A DNA stretch of 64,000 nt from JAJYIW01 sp963781665. Lineage in GTDB: Bacteria; Chloroflexota; Anaerolineae; Anaerolineales; Anaerolineaceae. A model generated the notes under the pieces. It was given only the letters and a program-made list of their open reading frames with translations, ran no database searches and was not told the DNA's origin. A program made the position numbers and the translations under genes. Location of the stretch: the NCBI GenBank assembly GCA_963781665.1, contig CAWAGA010000002.1:5022001-5086000 (forward strand), written 5' to 3'. Below, piece after piece: positions 1 through 10,311 of the stretch (its first letter is position 1; each line of letters starts with the position of its first letter).

Positions 1-1252
1 TCTCGATCAAGGCAACCACAGGTGTTGGTGTGGAGGTCGGGGTGGCGGTTGACGTTTCAGTTGGAGTATTGGTGGAGGTTGGGGTAGCCGTACTGGTCGA
101 TGTGGGTGTTAATGTTGCTGTATTCGTTGGCGTCAAGGTAGGTGTCAAAGATGGCCCCGGTGTAGCTGTACGGGTTGGCGTAGGAGGGATAAGCGGGTCA
201 AGATTGGTGGTCGGCACGATAATCAAGCGAAGGGCAATCGTACGTTGGAGCTGCGAGGCGATCTCTTTTTGCATCGCAACGACTTGCTCGTAACTGGGCT
301 GCTGCGATGTGCGCACTGTCACGATCAGAAGCAGCCCTTTCCCACTGGGAGACGTCGAGATATCAACCAATTGAGGGTTCGAAAGGGTCATTATTTGAGC
401 CGATACCGCCTGGCGTACTTCACGATCTAATGATACCTGGCTAACGACATTGAGCGTAACCGCAAAAAGGGGCACCGTGGTTAGCAGCACCAGCACCAAA
501 GAAATTGCCAGGCTGTGTGAGAAGCCGTTTTTCACTTCACCAAGGAAAGCAAGGCGGAAGCCCAAAGCTGCGAAAACGACGATGCCGGCAAACGAAATTG
601 CTACCCCGTTGGTGACGAAAAGCAGCAAGGCTCCCAATGCGACGCTTTGGTCCGAAATCGCAATGCCAATCCCCACCGTGCAGAGCGGTGGCATGAGTGC
701 AGTTGCAATGGCCACCCCAGGCAAAGCAACCGACAGGCGTGGTTGGGCCAGGGCATAAGCGGCTGCAGCCCCGCCTGCCAATGCCACTCCCAGGTCGAAC
801 AGCGAGGGGTGGGTGCGGAGCAAAATCTCTTGGGGAAGCTCCACTAATAATCCCAACGGCAGGCTGACGGCTGCCCGGCTCAATAAGGCTGAAAGCCCGA
901 TTGCTAATAAAGCACCTTCCAGAAGGGCACCAAATGCGCGCTGAAACATAACTCGCCGACCGGCGATCGAAGCCAGGGACAAACCGAGAATCGGGCTCAT
1001 CAAAGGTGCGACCAGCATGGCGCCGATGATGACTGCGGCCGAGTTGGTGATCAGCCCAAAGGTGGCGATGATACACGAAAGCGTGACCAGCAAGAAGTAA
1101 TCAAAACCGGGCGAAGAAGCCTGCTCCAGCTCGTCGAGGACGTCGTCTTTCCGTGCCCGAGTCAACAAATGACTTCTGAAGGAATTGAGGATTGCGAAGA
1201 ATGGTTTCTTCCCTCGCGGAATCCTTAGCTTTCCCCGGAAAAAATCAAACAT
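1..1252 (-). CDS. DUF389 family membrane protein (3' end off window)
   Basis: Integral membrane protein of the DUF389 (TIGR00341-like) family, function unproven. Reading from ATG at 1252, the frame stays open to the left edge, so about 417 residues are visible and the C-terminus is missing. The N-terminal third contains the family's hydrophobic core with NSAAVIIGAMLVAPLMSPI and a later ALMPPLCTVGIG segment, about six membrane spans in all. A soluble domain follows, then from roughly residue 340 a Thr/Pro-rich linker (repeats of TPT, TST, TPS), which suggests an extracytoplasmic stalk or attached domain beyond the edge. It starts 12 bp after the ClC gene and is probably cotranscribed with it. 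Family assignment is firm; the tail function is unknown. Confidence 0.85.
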   Translation of the reverse strand, partial: MFDFFRGKLRIPRGKKPFFAILNSFRSHLLTRARKDDVLDELEQASSPGFDYFLLVTLSCIIATFGLITNSAAVIIGAMLVAPLMSPILGLSLASIAGRRVMFQRAFGALLEGALLAIGLSALLSRAAVSLPLGLLVELPQEILLRTHPSLFDLGVALAGGAAAAYALAQPRLSVALPGVAIATALMPPLCTVGIGIAISDQSVALGALLLFVTNGVAISFAGIVVFAALGFRLAFLGEVKNGFSHSLAISLVLVLLTTVPLFAVTLNVVSQVSLDREVRQAVSAQIMTLSNPQLVDISTSPSGKGLLLIVTVRTSQQPSYEQVVAMQKEIASQLQRTIALRLIIVPTTNLDPLIPPTPTRTATPGPSLTPTLTPTNTATLTPTSTSTATPTSTNTPTETSTATPTSTPTPVVALIE

Positions 1253-1264
1253 TGGTGACACCTG

Positions 1265-3090
1265 TTATTTGGACGTATCTGAGAACAAATTGGAATTTTC
1301 TTCGAAAACGTGCATGATCATATCTTCCGTGACAACACCGATTACATGGTCAGCTAGTTTCGCTCCTAAATTATCAATAACCAAAGCGTTGGAAACCTTC
1401 ATCTGGTACATCTTTTGGAGGACATCCAGATATGGAGAATTGCCATTCACAATTATATAAGATTTATTGATAATATTGCTGTTCAGCAGGTCGGAAATAA
1501 GCGTATCTTTTGCGATTGGGTCCTTGGATGTGGAGACAGTCTGGTTAGCAATGAGACCGATTATATTGAGATCATTGTTCACAATGCAATAGGTCGGATG
1601 GCCGTTCTTATCCCCCGATTTTTCAACATCATCTATCGTATTGGAAGGTGTTACCAGGCGAACTGGAGCTGCCATAATCTGGTCGATGCGTAAATTATCG
1701 TGGATATTCTTGCGCATTGCGTCCGGAATGATGTGGCCGCGGCGGGCAAGTTTCAATGTGTAAATGCTTTCACTGCACAGCGCTTTGCGTACTTCAAAGC
1801 TGATGGCGACGGCTATCGTTAGTGGGAGGATGATGTTGTAGTCAAGGGTCATTTCAAAGATCATCACGATGGCCGTCATTGCTGCGCCGGTCGTTCCCCC
1901 TACGATGCCTGCCATCCCAGCCACGGCGAATGCAGAGGGGGCGATATTCAACCCAGGGAATATGGACTGTAAACCAACCCCATAAAGGCCACCCAGGGTA
2001 GCTCCGATGAACAGGCCGGGTGAAAAAATCCCTCCAGAGGCCCCAGATCCCAGGGTGAGTGATGTAGCGAGCAGTTTCAATAATAACAGGACAAGGAGAA
2101 GATATGGGTTAAGAATTGTGCTCATGAGGATATCCTGGATAGTGGAATACCCTACTCCCTCGACATAATAATGCCCGGTGGTCACCGCCATTACGTAAAT
2201 AATGATTCCAACCAGCAGCATCCCAAGCATGTGGCGGGTATAGTAGCTGCCCTTGATGTGTTTATCGAAGAAGTCTTCCATCCAGTAAATCGAGCGAATG
2301 AATATCACTGATACGAGACCGGTTAACAACCCTAAACCGACGTAGAAAATGAGCACCTGAGGTTGGGTAATTTGGAAGTAAGGGGTTTCAAAATTTGGAA
2401 TGATGAAGGAGGGATGAACCCCAAAGAATAGGCGACCGATGTAAGTGCCGGTCGCTGTAGCAATGGCAATGGGGACGATCGTCCTAACGCTCACTTCGTG
2501 GACAATGATTTCCAATGCAAATAAAACCCCGCCGACAGGCGTGTTAAAGGTTGCCGCAATTCCTGCACCAGCGCCAGCAGCGATCAGCGTGATTCTCTGC
2601 CAGGCAGGCACCGGAAGAATTTGGCCTAAAGTCGAACCTAAAGATGAGCCAATTTGAATGATCGGGCCTTCTCGGCCAATGGAGCCGCCGCTGCCGATTG
2701 ACATGGCAGAGGCTAGAGATTTTACAAGGGCGACAATTGGCCGGATCTTTCCTTTACTGTAATAAACAGCATCAATAACTTCAGGAACACCATGCCCCTT
2801 GGCTTCCGGTGCAAAATTTTAACAAGGAAGGAAACCCCGGCGGCGCCGATTACCGGCACCAGGATGACAAAGGGACCTAGAAAACCGGTCGGGGTGTGGG
2901 TGGTAGCATCGTAAAAGATTGATAGTTGCCCGCTAAAGAATAAATTATGAAACAATGCGATCAAGCTGCGAAAAAAAACCGCCCCCAGACCGGTTAATAT
3001 GCCTAGTGGGACGGATAATAAAGCTAATTGAGTAGTACTTAATGGCTTGAGCTTTTTCTCTTCCGTTTTAAATAAGTGATTCTTGCCCAT
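1265..3090 (-). CDS. ClC chloride channel/antiporter with C-terminal CBS domains, frameshifted
   Basis: Voltage-gated ClC-type anion channel or H+/Cl- exchanger in the inner membrane. Signature motifs are present: KGHGVPEV, GSGGSIGREGP and GASGGIFSPGLF, followed by a C-terminal CBS pair (about the last 130 residues) that usually senses nucleotides. The open frame breaks at 2813-2820, a run AAAATTTT: upstream it reads FLVKI, and one added base restores K-N-F-A-P-E-A-K-G-H-G, the expected sequence. This is most simply a one-base deletion in the sequence. I prefer the start at 3090 (MGKNHLF); an in-frame ATG at 3135 adds 15 unlikely residues. The downstream DUF389 gene follows by 12 bp. Confidence 0.85.
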
Positions 3091-3135
3091 ATTTCCAATC
3101 GTTGGACCTGTGATCACGACTGAGGCTTTCCCCAT

Positions 3136-3823
3136 TTATGATGTTCTTCTCTTTGTCCGGCCTCTGAGAACCCAATTTCACAAAGAAACCGGGGTTCTGA
3201 TCGTAATGCCCATTTGTAATATTTGTAACAAGAATACTATAACATTTCATTTTGTCAAGCTATGTTAAAAAACTCTATACCTATTTCCCCTTAGCTTCAG
3301 ATGCAATGAATAATCACCAGAAATGAGACAACGCGGACAGCAACAGTCGGGGGAGCGAAATGGATCCTAAGTCTGGATGACTTCAAGGCCGTCCGGATTC
3401 TTTTCCAAATCTACCTCGATTGAGCCATCTCTGCGCACCTTTAGGTGCGGCTTTTTCTTTGGTTATAAAACCTCCTGGTTCTGATATTAATTATAGCCAA
3501 AAGCTGTGCCTGTCACCGAAAACAACACTCCGACAATAATGCCCATTGCCAATCCTTTATTAGCGACGGCCTATCCCCATGGGTCGTTTGCCAGATCGTG
3601 CCGAATGAGAGTCGTGCCCAGCGCAACAACGGTAGCGACCATCACGCTTGTAAAAAGAATCACGAGTGGATCAATTTAATTCAAATTACCCAGGAAAAAT
3701 ATTTGGCGCTGCCGTCACCAGGGCCGTAAGTAGATGGAACCATGGTGGTGGAATCGAACCTGGTTGCACAATTTGGTCAGTCACCGTAAAACTCGTTAAC
3801 CGGCAAATTTCCCGGGATTATTA
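3136..3823. other. Intergenic region without a convincing gene
   Basis: About 690 bp between the ClC gene and the DUF4230 gene. On the minus strand a short open stretch around 3360-3450 reads VRRDGSIEVDLEKNPDG and ends in TAG, but it has no good start codon and may be a gene remnant. A hairpin followed by a T-rich tract lies at 3434-3460. I see no other supported feature. Confidence 0.4.
3434..3460 (+). terminator. Hairpin plus T-tract
   Basis: CGCACC-TTTA-GGTGCG forms a 6-bp stem with a 4-nt loop and is followed by GCTTTTTCTTT, the layout of an intrinsic terminator on the plus strand. No plus-strand gene is evident upstream, so its target is unclear. Confidence 0.4.
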
Positions 3824-4513
3824 TTACGGGGCGATCGGAGTAGGTGTGGAAGCGATAAAAATCACGTCGACAAAACCCAGATTATGCAAAAGCCGGGAGA
3901 GATAGCTTTCACCATTAACCATAGCTTGAGAAAGAATGCCATCATTCACAGCAGCTTTATAGATTTCTTGTTCGGCAGCCTGTCGTGCCAGCGTTTCCAG
4001 GTTTGGTTGGCCGCGAGTTAAGACGCCGGTCTGTCGGTCGAAAACGTAGGACTTATCATTGTCAAGGCTGGCGCTGAATATTTCAGGATCAGGAAGGTGT
4101 ATTATCAATGCACCATCCTGGATAGACAGGTCTGATTGGGACAGCTTATCCAAATCGAAACCTGCTATAACTCTCCCGTGGGCAACAAACAGTAGTCGGT
4201 CACCGAATAAAGGTCGGAAAATGGTCTGGCCTGAATCAGCGGTGATGACTTTCTCGACAGTGTACTGGATCGTCTCAAGCCGGGCTAGGGCACGGATCTC
4301 ATGGATAATGGTCACTGGGTCAGGAAGGATGGTGGGTGTCGGGTGAAGGAATTGGACCACCTGGGTGCGCAGCTCACTGTTGGTTTGCAGTAAAGGGTCT
4401 AGCACTTGCTGGGCAGTATTGCGGACGAACAAAACCGTCGCTGCGCTGGCCAGAAGCACCAGAATGCACAAGAAAATTCCGATCAAAAGCCAGGATCTTT
4501 TCACTGTGTTCAT
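3824..4513 (-). CDS. DUF4230 family protein
   Basis: A 229-residue protein with one N-terminal membrane anchor (about residues 8-30) and an extracytoplasmic DUF4230 domain, recognised from the VITADSGQTIFRPLFGDRL and VAHGRVIAGFDLDKL-like segments and the following IHLPDPEIF strand. The family has no established biochemical role. A short Pro/Thr linker lies before the domain and the C-terminus is again Thr/Pro rich. The start overlaps the stop of the DUF1232 gene by four bases (ATGA at 4510-4513), so the two are translationally coupled. Confidence 0.75.
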   Translation of the reverse strand: MNTVKRSWLLIGIFLCILVLLASAATVLFVRNTAQQVLDPLLQTNSELRTQVVQFLHPTPTILPDPVTIIHEIRALARLETIQYTVEKVITADSGQTIFRPLFGDRLLFVAHGRVIAGFDLDKLSQSDLSIQDGALIIHLPDPEIFSASLDNDKSYVFDRQTGVLTRGQPNLETLARQAAEQEIYKAAVNDGILSQAMVNGESYLSRLLHNLGFVDVIFIASTPTPIAP

Positions 4514-4848
4514 GGGGATTTAGGAAGGTTTTCGTTATTTTTACTCTCAACCGGTGTTCGAGTCTGGCGAGACCGCCTGCCCTCGAAAAACTCCAGCACG
4601 CCAGCATAAATTAGGATACAGGCGACGCCTTCATCCAGGTTTCCGATGATTGGGATGTTATCAGGGATGAATTCGATGAAACCGGCAGTCGGATTGAGGA
4701 TATACAGTACGCCGATGATCGCAATAATATAGACCAGCCATACAGGCCAGCCCCGGACAGAGAGAGGTGTGACCAACCAACTTGGAGGTCGTGGGATAGG
4801 ATCATTCTTTGGTATGATTAATTTATCGGGCATGGAAAGGTCTTTCAA
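4510..4848 (-). CDS. DUF1232 (YkvA-like) small membrane protein
   Basis: A 112-residue protein with two membrane segments and the DUF1232 signature LYILNP...FIPDNIPIIGNLDEG, which resembles the usual SPIDLIPDFIP-x-G-x-LDD core. Function unknown; the family recurs in stress and envelope clusters. It is the first gene of a two-gene minus-strand unit with the DUF4230 protein, with a 4-base stop/start overlap. The C-terminal tail is charged and probably cytoplasmic. Confidence 0.7.
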   Translation of the reverse strand: MKDLSMPDKLIIPKNDPIPRPPSWLVTPLSVRGWPVWLVYIIAIIGVLYILNPTAGFIEFIPDNIPIIGNLDEGVACILIYAGVLEFFEGRRSRQTRTPVESKNNENLPKSP

Positions 4849-5650
4849 TTGATATCCAGTTATATTTTACGATGGGCAAAACCTATACATGATACTGCCA
4901 TTTCTATTCGAGATCATGCATATATACTATATCACATCCAGGCCTAATATAACCTTCCACCTTAGATCATTTGTTTCCTGATATAACCAAGGTGCTAGTT
5001 CATTATCTGAAATCAGCATTGGAAAGTTGGGCGCTGCATTTTCCGCGGGGTATAACCGAAATTCCACAGAAGTAACCCGGCATCGGAGGTGAGATTTGTG
5101 GCAGAAAATTCGATTTTATTGATCACGACAGTATCCTTACGTCATTTTTTCTTTCACTCAAAATTTTAACACCGCGTTTCTATCAATGAAATTTGTTTCA
5201 CTTATTTAGTGAAAATTTAATTCTGGCCTCTCAACCCCAAATTTTTCCAAAGTGGGTGAAGATTTGTAATTTTGACAGAATATTGATGCAATATTTGTAA
5301 TAAAACGCTATTTTTACACCAAATGTGGGGCTCTTCTTCAATCCTTTCTTTTCATTGATTTAGCTACGTGGAATCCGGGTTTTACTAACCCACCTAGGCG
5401 GACCGGATGGAAAAAAGCTCTACGCCTCCTGGGTATATTCCCTACCTTTCCTACGCATCCAATTTCAGTCTACCAAAGCGTTCTTTTTTTCTGATTTACA
5501 CCTCCTATTGAAAAACCAGTATCAATCCAATATAATGTCTGAACAACATTAATCCGGGATAGGTTACCAAAAGGTGATCCTGGTGCTGGCACGAACTATC
5601 CAAAAAAAAACTGAAGTGATCGTGATGATGCGAATGTTTTCGCAGGGGAA
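4849..5650. other. AT-rich intergenic region, no gene seen
   Basis: About 800 bp between divergent transcription units. No open frame has protein-like composition. At 5361-5455 there are short pairings (for example GGGTT-TTACT-AACCC) about 200 bp before the YdjC-like gene, but they match no riboswitch class I know. Otherwise I see nothing. Confidence 0.5.
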
Positions 5651-6510
5651 ATGATGCATGTGATCATGACGGCAGATGATTTTGGAGCATCGGGGGAAAT
5701 AAACGAAGCCATTAACCGCGCTTTCCGATTTGGATTATTAACCGAAGCCAGCCTGATGGTTAACGGCGCTGCCACAGAAGAAGCGATCTGTTTTGCCAAG
5801 GAGAACCCGCAGTTCAGCATTGGCCTGCACCTGGTTCTGACCGATGGGCGTTCCACGCTACCCCCGAAGATGATCCCGCACCTGGTCGACGATCAAGGCA
5901 ACTTCCCAGCGAGCCCTGAACTGGCCGGTTTTAAGTATTTCTTCTCAAAACCCTGCCATCAAGAATTAAAACACGAAATAGAGGCACAGTTCGAACGCTT
6001 CGCCGCCATAGGCCTGAAATTATCTCACGTGGATGGGCACCAGCACCTACACATCCACCCTACTATTTTCCCGTTGATCCTCCCTATCGCCGAAGAATTT
6101 GGCGCCAGAGGGATCCGCATTCCTCGAGACGATCTTGCAGCCAACCTGGGTTACAGCCGCAGTGGGCTTGATTGAAATTGGTGTGGAGTGTCATTTTTGG
6201 CATCCTTTCAACGTGGTGCAACCGCCAGTTAGTAGCTTCTACGCTGATGACGACAGAGCGCGTGTTTGGCGTGTTAGAAACCGGGCGAATGCGAGAAGAA
6301 TATGTGGTCTATTTGCTCCACCAGATCAACCTGCCTTCCATCGAGCTGTACTTCCATCCAAGCCTGGGTGGCAAACAGATGAAAAATGGGCCAAACCGGA
6401 AGGATTTCGAGACCTTAACGAGCCCATTGGTGCAAAAAACGGTTAAGGATTGTGACATCCACCTGTGCAGCTATACTGATTTAAAGGATTCGTACAACAG
6501 AACCTCATGA
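5651..6510 (+). CDS. YdjC/ChbG-family carbohydrate deacetylase, HpnK-like, frameshifted
   Basis: Metal-dependent polysaccharide or glycolipid deacetylase of the YdjC family. The N-terminus shows the metal-site motif TADDFGAS, and VDGHQHLHIHP carries the His cluster. The HpnK subgroup is associated with hopanoid side-chain synthesis and usually sits beside an HpnI glycosyltransferase, as it does here. The frame opened at 5651 stops at 6173-6175; the homologous continuation (ending near YTDLKDS) resumes in the next frame from about 6172, indicating one missing base at about 6161-6176. The gene ends at 6510 with its stop overlapping the next start (ATGA), so the two genes are coupled. Confidence 0.7.
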
Positions 6511-7698
6511 TTAACCGGGTCCTCTTTGATCTCTTGATCGCCTTGATTGCTGCCAGCTGGTGTTTCTGACTAACATCAGCCATTTTAGTCTGGCTGTTCT
6601 TTTCCGAAAAACCGCAACCAAACCCCGGTCCCTTCCCCCCAGTTTCCATCCTCAAACCGGTTAAGGCAATCGACGTCGAAGCGTATGAAAATTTCGCCAG
6701 CTTTTGCCACCTGGATTATCCTGATTACGAGCTGGTATTCGGCGTCGCCGACCCGAATGATCCTGTTATTGACGTGATCAAACAGGTGCAGAAGGATTTT
6801 CCCGAACTGCCAATCCGTTTGGTCATCGCCAGACCGGATACCCCCAACCGCAAGATCAGCTTATTATCGCACCTGGCAAAAGAAGCCCGTTACGAGATTT
6901 TGGTTGCGAGCGACAGCGATATGCGCGTCAAACCCGAATATTTAAAGCGTGTCGTACAGCCGCTGAACGATCCCAGGACCGGTCTGGTCACCTGCCCTTA
7001 CCGCGGTGTCCACCCGGTTAAACTGACCGCCCGCCTGGAAGCTCTCCACATGGGTGTTACATTTCTACCTTCGATGCTGGTAGGTCGTGAAATTTTAAAA
7101 ATGCGCTTTGCCATGGGTTCGACCTTGGCTATGCGAAAAAAAGATTTGCAAAGAATGGGTGGCTTTGAAGCAGTTGGCAGTTATCTCGCCGATGATTACC
7201 AAATCGGTTTAAGGATCTCTAAACTGGGTCTGAAGGTACAACTTTCGGATTACGTAATTGAAACCATCCTGGGTGCTACTTCTTTCAAGGAACAGTGGCG
7301 AAGGGAACTGCGCTGGGCCTATTGCAACCGGGTGAGCGAGTCAGCTGGTTACCTGGGACTGCTGATCACATTCTGCACCCCGCTGGCGACCCTGCTCTTT
7401 ATCGCTACTTCGTTCAGTGGCTGGAGTTCTTGGATTTCTGGCAGTATCCATGCTGTTGCGATGGACCTGTGGATTTTGGGTTACCACCTGGACAAAGGAT
7501 CAGGCTGGCCGGAAATGGTTGTTCTGGCTGCCGGTCCGTGATTTTTTATCAGCGATAATCTGGGCTGAGGGTTTGTTTGGGAAGAAAGTTGTCTGGAGAG
7601 GCGAAGCTTATTGGCTACACGCAGGAGGTAACCTCGAACCGGTTGATGATGGATGCAAATCACTGGCAGCCGATCCCGAAAACCCGGCCCTCCCCTGA
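6507..7698 (+). pseudogene. HpnI-like family 2 glycosyltransferase, in-frame stop plus frameshift
   Basis: Membrane glycosyltransferase related to ceramide glucosyltransferase and HpnI. From ATG 6507 the first 20 codons encode a membrane segment, then an in-frame TGA occurs at 6567, after which the same frame continues with VSILKPVK, SDSDMRV (DxD-type metal site) and QWRRELRW (the Q/RxxRW acceptor motif). A frameshift near 7455-7470 moves the C-terminus into another frame, read as LFWLPVRDFLS and VVWRGEAYWL, ending at 7698. Two independent lesions make a truly inactive gene more likely here than elsewhere, although sequence error is possible. The upstream YdjC-like gene overlaps by four bases. 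Confidence 0.7.
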
Positions 7699-7702
7699 CC
7701 GC

Positions 7703-8495
7703 TCAATCATTTTTATCCTGCCAGAGGCGATCAAAGGCACCATGGATCTGGTCGAATGCCTGCCCGAGGATGGCGCAATCCACGCCAACCTGGAGCCACT
7801 GCGCCCCGCGGCGAGCCATCTGGTATGCAAAATCAGGGTCAGGCCCCATGCCGCACCCCACCAGGCAGCCATGTTCTCGAGCGCTGGTGATGATCCGGTC
7901 GAAGGCCTGGACCAGCCGGGAATCATCCATAGCTCCTTGGGCACCTAAAGCCCACGAAAGATCTGCCGGCCCAATGACGATTGAATCGAGACCGGGGAGA
8001 GAAACCAGGTCGTCAATGGCCTCGTAAGCTTCGCGGGTCTCAACCATCACCGCCACGAATACGCTCTCATTGGCCTGGGCAACGAATTCGGCGTTTGCGT
8101 TGCGGAAATAATCCGACGATACGCGCGGGCCAAAACCACGCCTGCCCGAGCGGTGGGTATCGGCAGTCAGCCACGATTTGCATGACCTCTTCGACCGAGC
8201 GGACCTGGGGGATAATGATTCCGTCGGCACCCGAGTCGAGAGCCGGTTTGATGAAACCCACACCGCCGGCAGGCAAGCGCACGATACCAGGGATTCCCCG
8301 AGAACGGCATGCCAGCAGGTGACCACACCAGGCTTCAGGGCTCATGGCGCTATGCTCGAGGTCGATCCAGATGAAGTCTGAAGAACTGGCCAGGGCTTCG
8401 CTTACGAGCGGGTCAGCAAACGAGACCGCTGGGCCGAGCATGACCTGCCCCGATCTTAACTTCGCTTTGAAATGGTTGATGGCTGAAAATGGCAT
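7703..8495 (-). CDS. HpcH/HpaI family aldolase, frameshifted
   Basis: Class II, pyruvate-forming aldolase of the HpcH/HpaI (2-dehydro-3-deoxy-sugar acid / 2,4-dihydroxyhept-2-enedioate) family. The N-terminal part has DFIWIDLEH with the metal-site and catalytic region and GADGIIIPQVRS. The frame breaks at 8145-8147 (CCC on plus, GGG in the gene): removing one G restores PPLG-RRGFGPRV and the C-terminal half with VMVETREAYEAID and GPADLSWALG. The complete product would be about 264 residues, normal for the family. It is the last gene of a minus-strand catabolic run and lies 60 bp after the amidohydrolase gene. Substrate is not determinable from sequence alone. Confidence 0.8.
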
Positions 8496-8555
8496 AATGT
8501 AAATTCCTTAATCTTTAATATAACCCACACGAAATCCTTCAGGTAATTGAGACCT

Positions 8556-9494
8556 TTAGTCTTTGCTCCCATAAACTAATTCCGCATTTTTACCCAGGAT
8601 GAGAGCCTGCTCTTGCGCGGGCAGATAGGCAATGTGCGTTTTGATCATGGCGACGAGCTGCGGCAATTTGGCATGTGCCAATAATCCAGGCTGGTCGCTT
8701 CCCCACAAGATTTTTGCCGGTCCAATCCGATCGACTGCCATCTGCAGGTACCTGCCAGCGGTTACAAAAGGGTATTCTTCTGACGGTAAATATGCCGGTA
8801 GTGCTGCGCAATCGAACCAGATATTCGCTAACAAACCCAGATCAATTTGCTCTTTCCAAAGGGCCCATTTTTCGGGCAGCTGCTCGGCTTCCGGCCTGGG
8901 TTGGCCCAGGTGAGCAATCACGATCTTCAAGCCCGGGTGGGCGGCAGCGATAACGCGGACTGCCTCAGTCTGGTAGGACCGGCTGGCAATTGCACCCAGA
9001 TCGAGCACCAATACCATTTCGCTCCGCTCGAGTCCATCCCACAACCAGGCAATTTCGGGCTGCGAAAGCTGCGCCGAAGGGTGCAGGCCGGTCAAACCGG
9101 TCGTTTGAGAGCATTCCAGCTTGACTCCTTTGAATGCTTTCTGTTCTTTAATCCGGTAAAATGACGAACGTGCATCCTGCTCCCAGGGGTCAAGGTAGGC
9201 CAATCCCATGAGGCGGTGTGGGAATTTTTGCAGGGCATCCAGGACGTAATCGTTGCATTCTCCATAGAACGGCCCCTGGAGGAGGACGGCCTGGTCAACC
9301 CCGGCCCAATCAAGATTGGCGATGAGCATTTCAGGTGTGAAACGGGTCTGAATCTGATATGGCGGAAGCAGCTGCTGGATTTCAGCGCCGACTTTGACCC
9401 GCCCGTAACCGGCTGCGTGCACCGGCCCAGATGCGGTGAGTCCCTGCACCTTGGGAAATATATGAGCGTGGGCGTCAACGATCACGGTCGTCAC
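8556..9494 (-). CDS. Amidohydrolase 2 family (TIM-barrel) hydrolase or lactonase
   Basis: A 312-residue metal-dependent hydrolase of the amidohydrolase-related family (PF04909). The N-terminal metal motif is DAHAHIF; later metal and active-site segments are IVIAHLGQPRP and ILWGSDQP. Members open sugar lactones (L-fucono- or L-rhamnono-lactonase) or 2-pyrone-4,6-dicarboxylate. In this context, next to SDR and Ldh2 dehydrogenases and an HpcH aldolase, a lactonase role in a non-phosphorylative sugar-acid route is plausible; this is inference. It overlaps the SDR gene by 20 bp. Confidence 0.8.
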   Translation of the reverse strand: MTTVIVDAHAHIFPKVQGLTASGPVHAAGYGRVKVGAEIQQLLPPYQIQTRFTPEMLIANLDWAGVDQAVLLQGPFYGECNDYVLDALQKFPHRLMGLAYLDPWEQDARSSFYRIKEQKAFKGVKLECSQTTGLTGLHPSAQLSQPEIAWLWDGLERSEMVLVLDLGAIASRSYQTEAVRVIAAAHPGLKIVIAHLGQPRPEAEQLPEKWALWKEQIDLGLLANIWFDCAALPAYLPSEEYPFVTAGRYLQMAVDRIGPAKILWGSDQPGLLAHAKLPQLVAMIKTHIAYLPAQEQALILGKNAELVYGSKD

Positions 9495-10299
9495 TCCCCT
9501 CTTCCGGAGCGTTCATTTCTAGAATTTCTGCATCAGTATACATTTCGTGCGGTCTGAAGCGGGTACCGCCATCGATCACCAACTCGGCCCCGGTTGTGTA
9601 GCTGCTGAGTTTATCTGAAAGGAGCAAGACCGCGGCCGGCCCTATTTCATCGGGGTCACCGATACGCTTGAGAGGCACGTCCTTCTTAAGCACCTCACTT
9701 TTTTTACCTGAGAAGAAGGCTGCGGTAATTCGGGTGACAAAGGGACCAGGAATAATCGTGTTGACCCGGATGTTGTAAGGTGCCAGTTCAATAGCCAGGA
9801 CTTCTGCATATACCATAAGGCCAGTTTTGCTAACACGGTATGACCCTTCTTTATAGAGAGGATGGATCGAGGCGGTCGAACCAACGATCAAGATGCTGCC
9901 CTGCCGGCGCTCGACCATGTGCCGGGCTACCTCACGGCAGGCCCAAACGCAGGCCGACAGGTTGGTATTGATCGTATTCATCCAGGCTTCGGTGGTGATC
10001 CGGGTAACGGGCTCGTGCCATTCCCAGGCGGCGTTATTAACATAGTGGTCCAGGTGGCCAAAATGAGATACAGCCCGGGCCACCATTCTGACGACCTGAT
10101 CCTCCTGGCTGACGTCGGCCTTAATTGCCAGGACGTCGACGCCAAAACCGCGCAGCAGCTCAACAGCTTGTGGATCAGGGTTGCGGCTGGCGATAGCCAG
10201 GTTCACCCCCTCGGCTGCCAACGATTTGGCGATTCCCAGTCCAATACCGGAGGCACCTCCGGTGATTAAAGCAGTGTGACTTGCCAACCCGGCGTCCAT
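9475..10299 (-). CDS. Short-chain dehydrogenase/reductase
   Basis: A classical SDR of 274 residues. The nucleotide-binding motif TGGASGIG is at residues 14-21, the NNAA motif follows, and the catalytic triad appears as Ser (GSTAS), Tyr-x-x-x-Lys (YRVSK) and Asn. The C-terminus carries SYTTGAELVIDGGTR, typical of FabG-like and sugar dehydrogenases. It could oxidise a sugar or sugar derivative to the lactone used by the overlapping amidohydrolase. It starts 12 bp after the Ldh2 stop and belongs to one transcription unit with its neighbours. Confidence 0.85.
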   Translation of the reverse strand: MDAGLASHTALITGGASGIGLGIAKSLAAEGVNLAIASRNPDPQAVELLRGFGVDVLAIKADVSQEDQVVRMVARAVSHFGHLDHYVNNAAWEWHEPVTRITTEAWMNTINTNLSACVWACREVARHMVERRQGSILIVGSTASIHPLYKEGSYRVSKTGLMVYAEVLAIELAPYNIRVNTIIPGPFVTRITAAFFSGKKSEVLKKDVPLKRIGDPDEIGPAAVLLLSDKLSSYTTGAELVIDGGTRFRPHEMYTDAEILEMNAPEEGSDDRDR

Positions 10300-10311
10300 G
10301 ACGAACCCTCC

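Noticed and set aside
537..1076. 179-residue minus-strand frame overlapping the DUF389 gene
   Set aside because: It is in a different frame from the DUF389 coding sequence, has no family motifs and is a shadow of it.
3666..3905. 79-residue plus-strand frame
   Set aside because: Amino-acid composition is not protein-like and it overlaps the end of the DUF4230 gene on the other strand.
5361..5455. Possible riboswitch upstream of the YdjC-like gene
   Set aside because: Pairings are short and no known aptamer consensus fits; it may be chance.
6567..6569. In-frame TGA as selenocysteine or recoded codon
   Set aside because: It falls in a membrane segment of a glycosyltransferase, there is no SECIS-like hairpin directly after it, and the same gene has a frameshift, so a mutation or sequence error is simpler.
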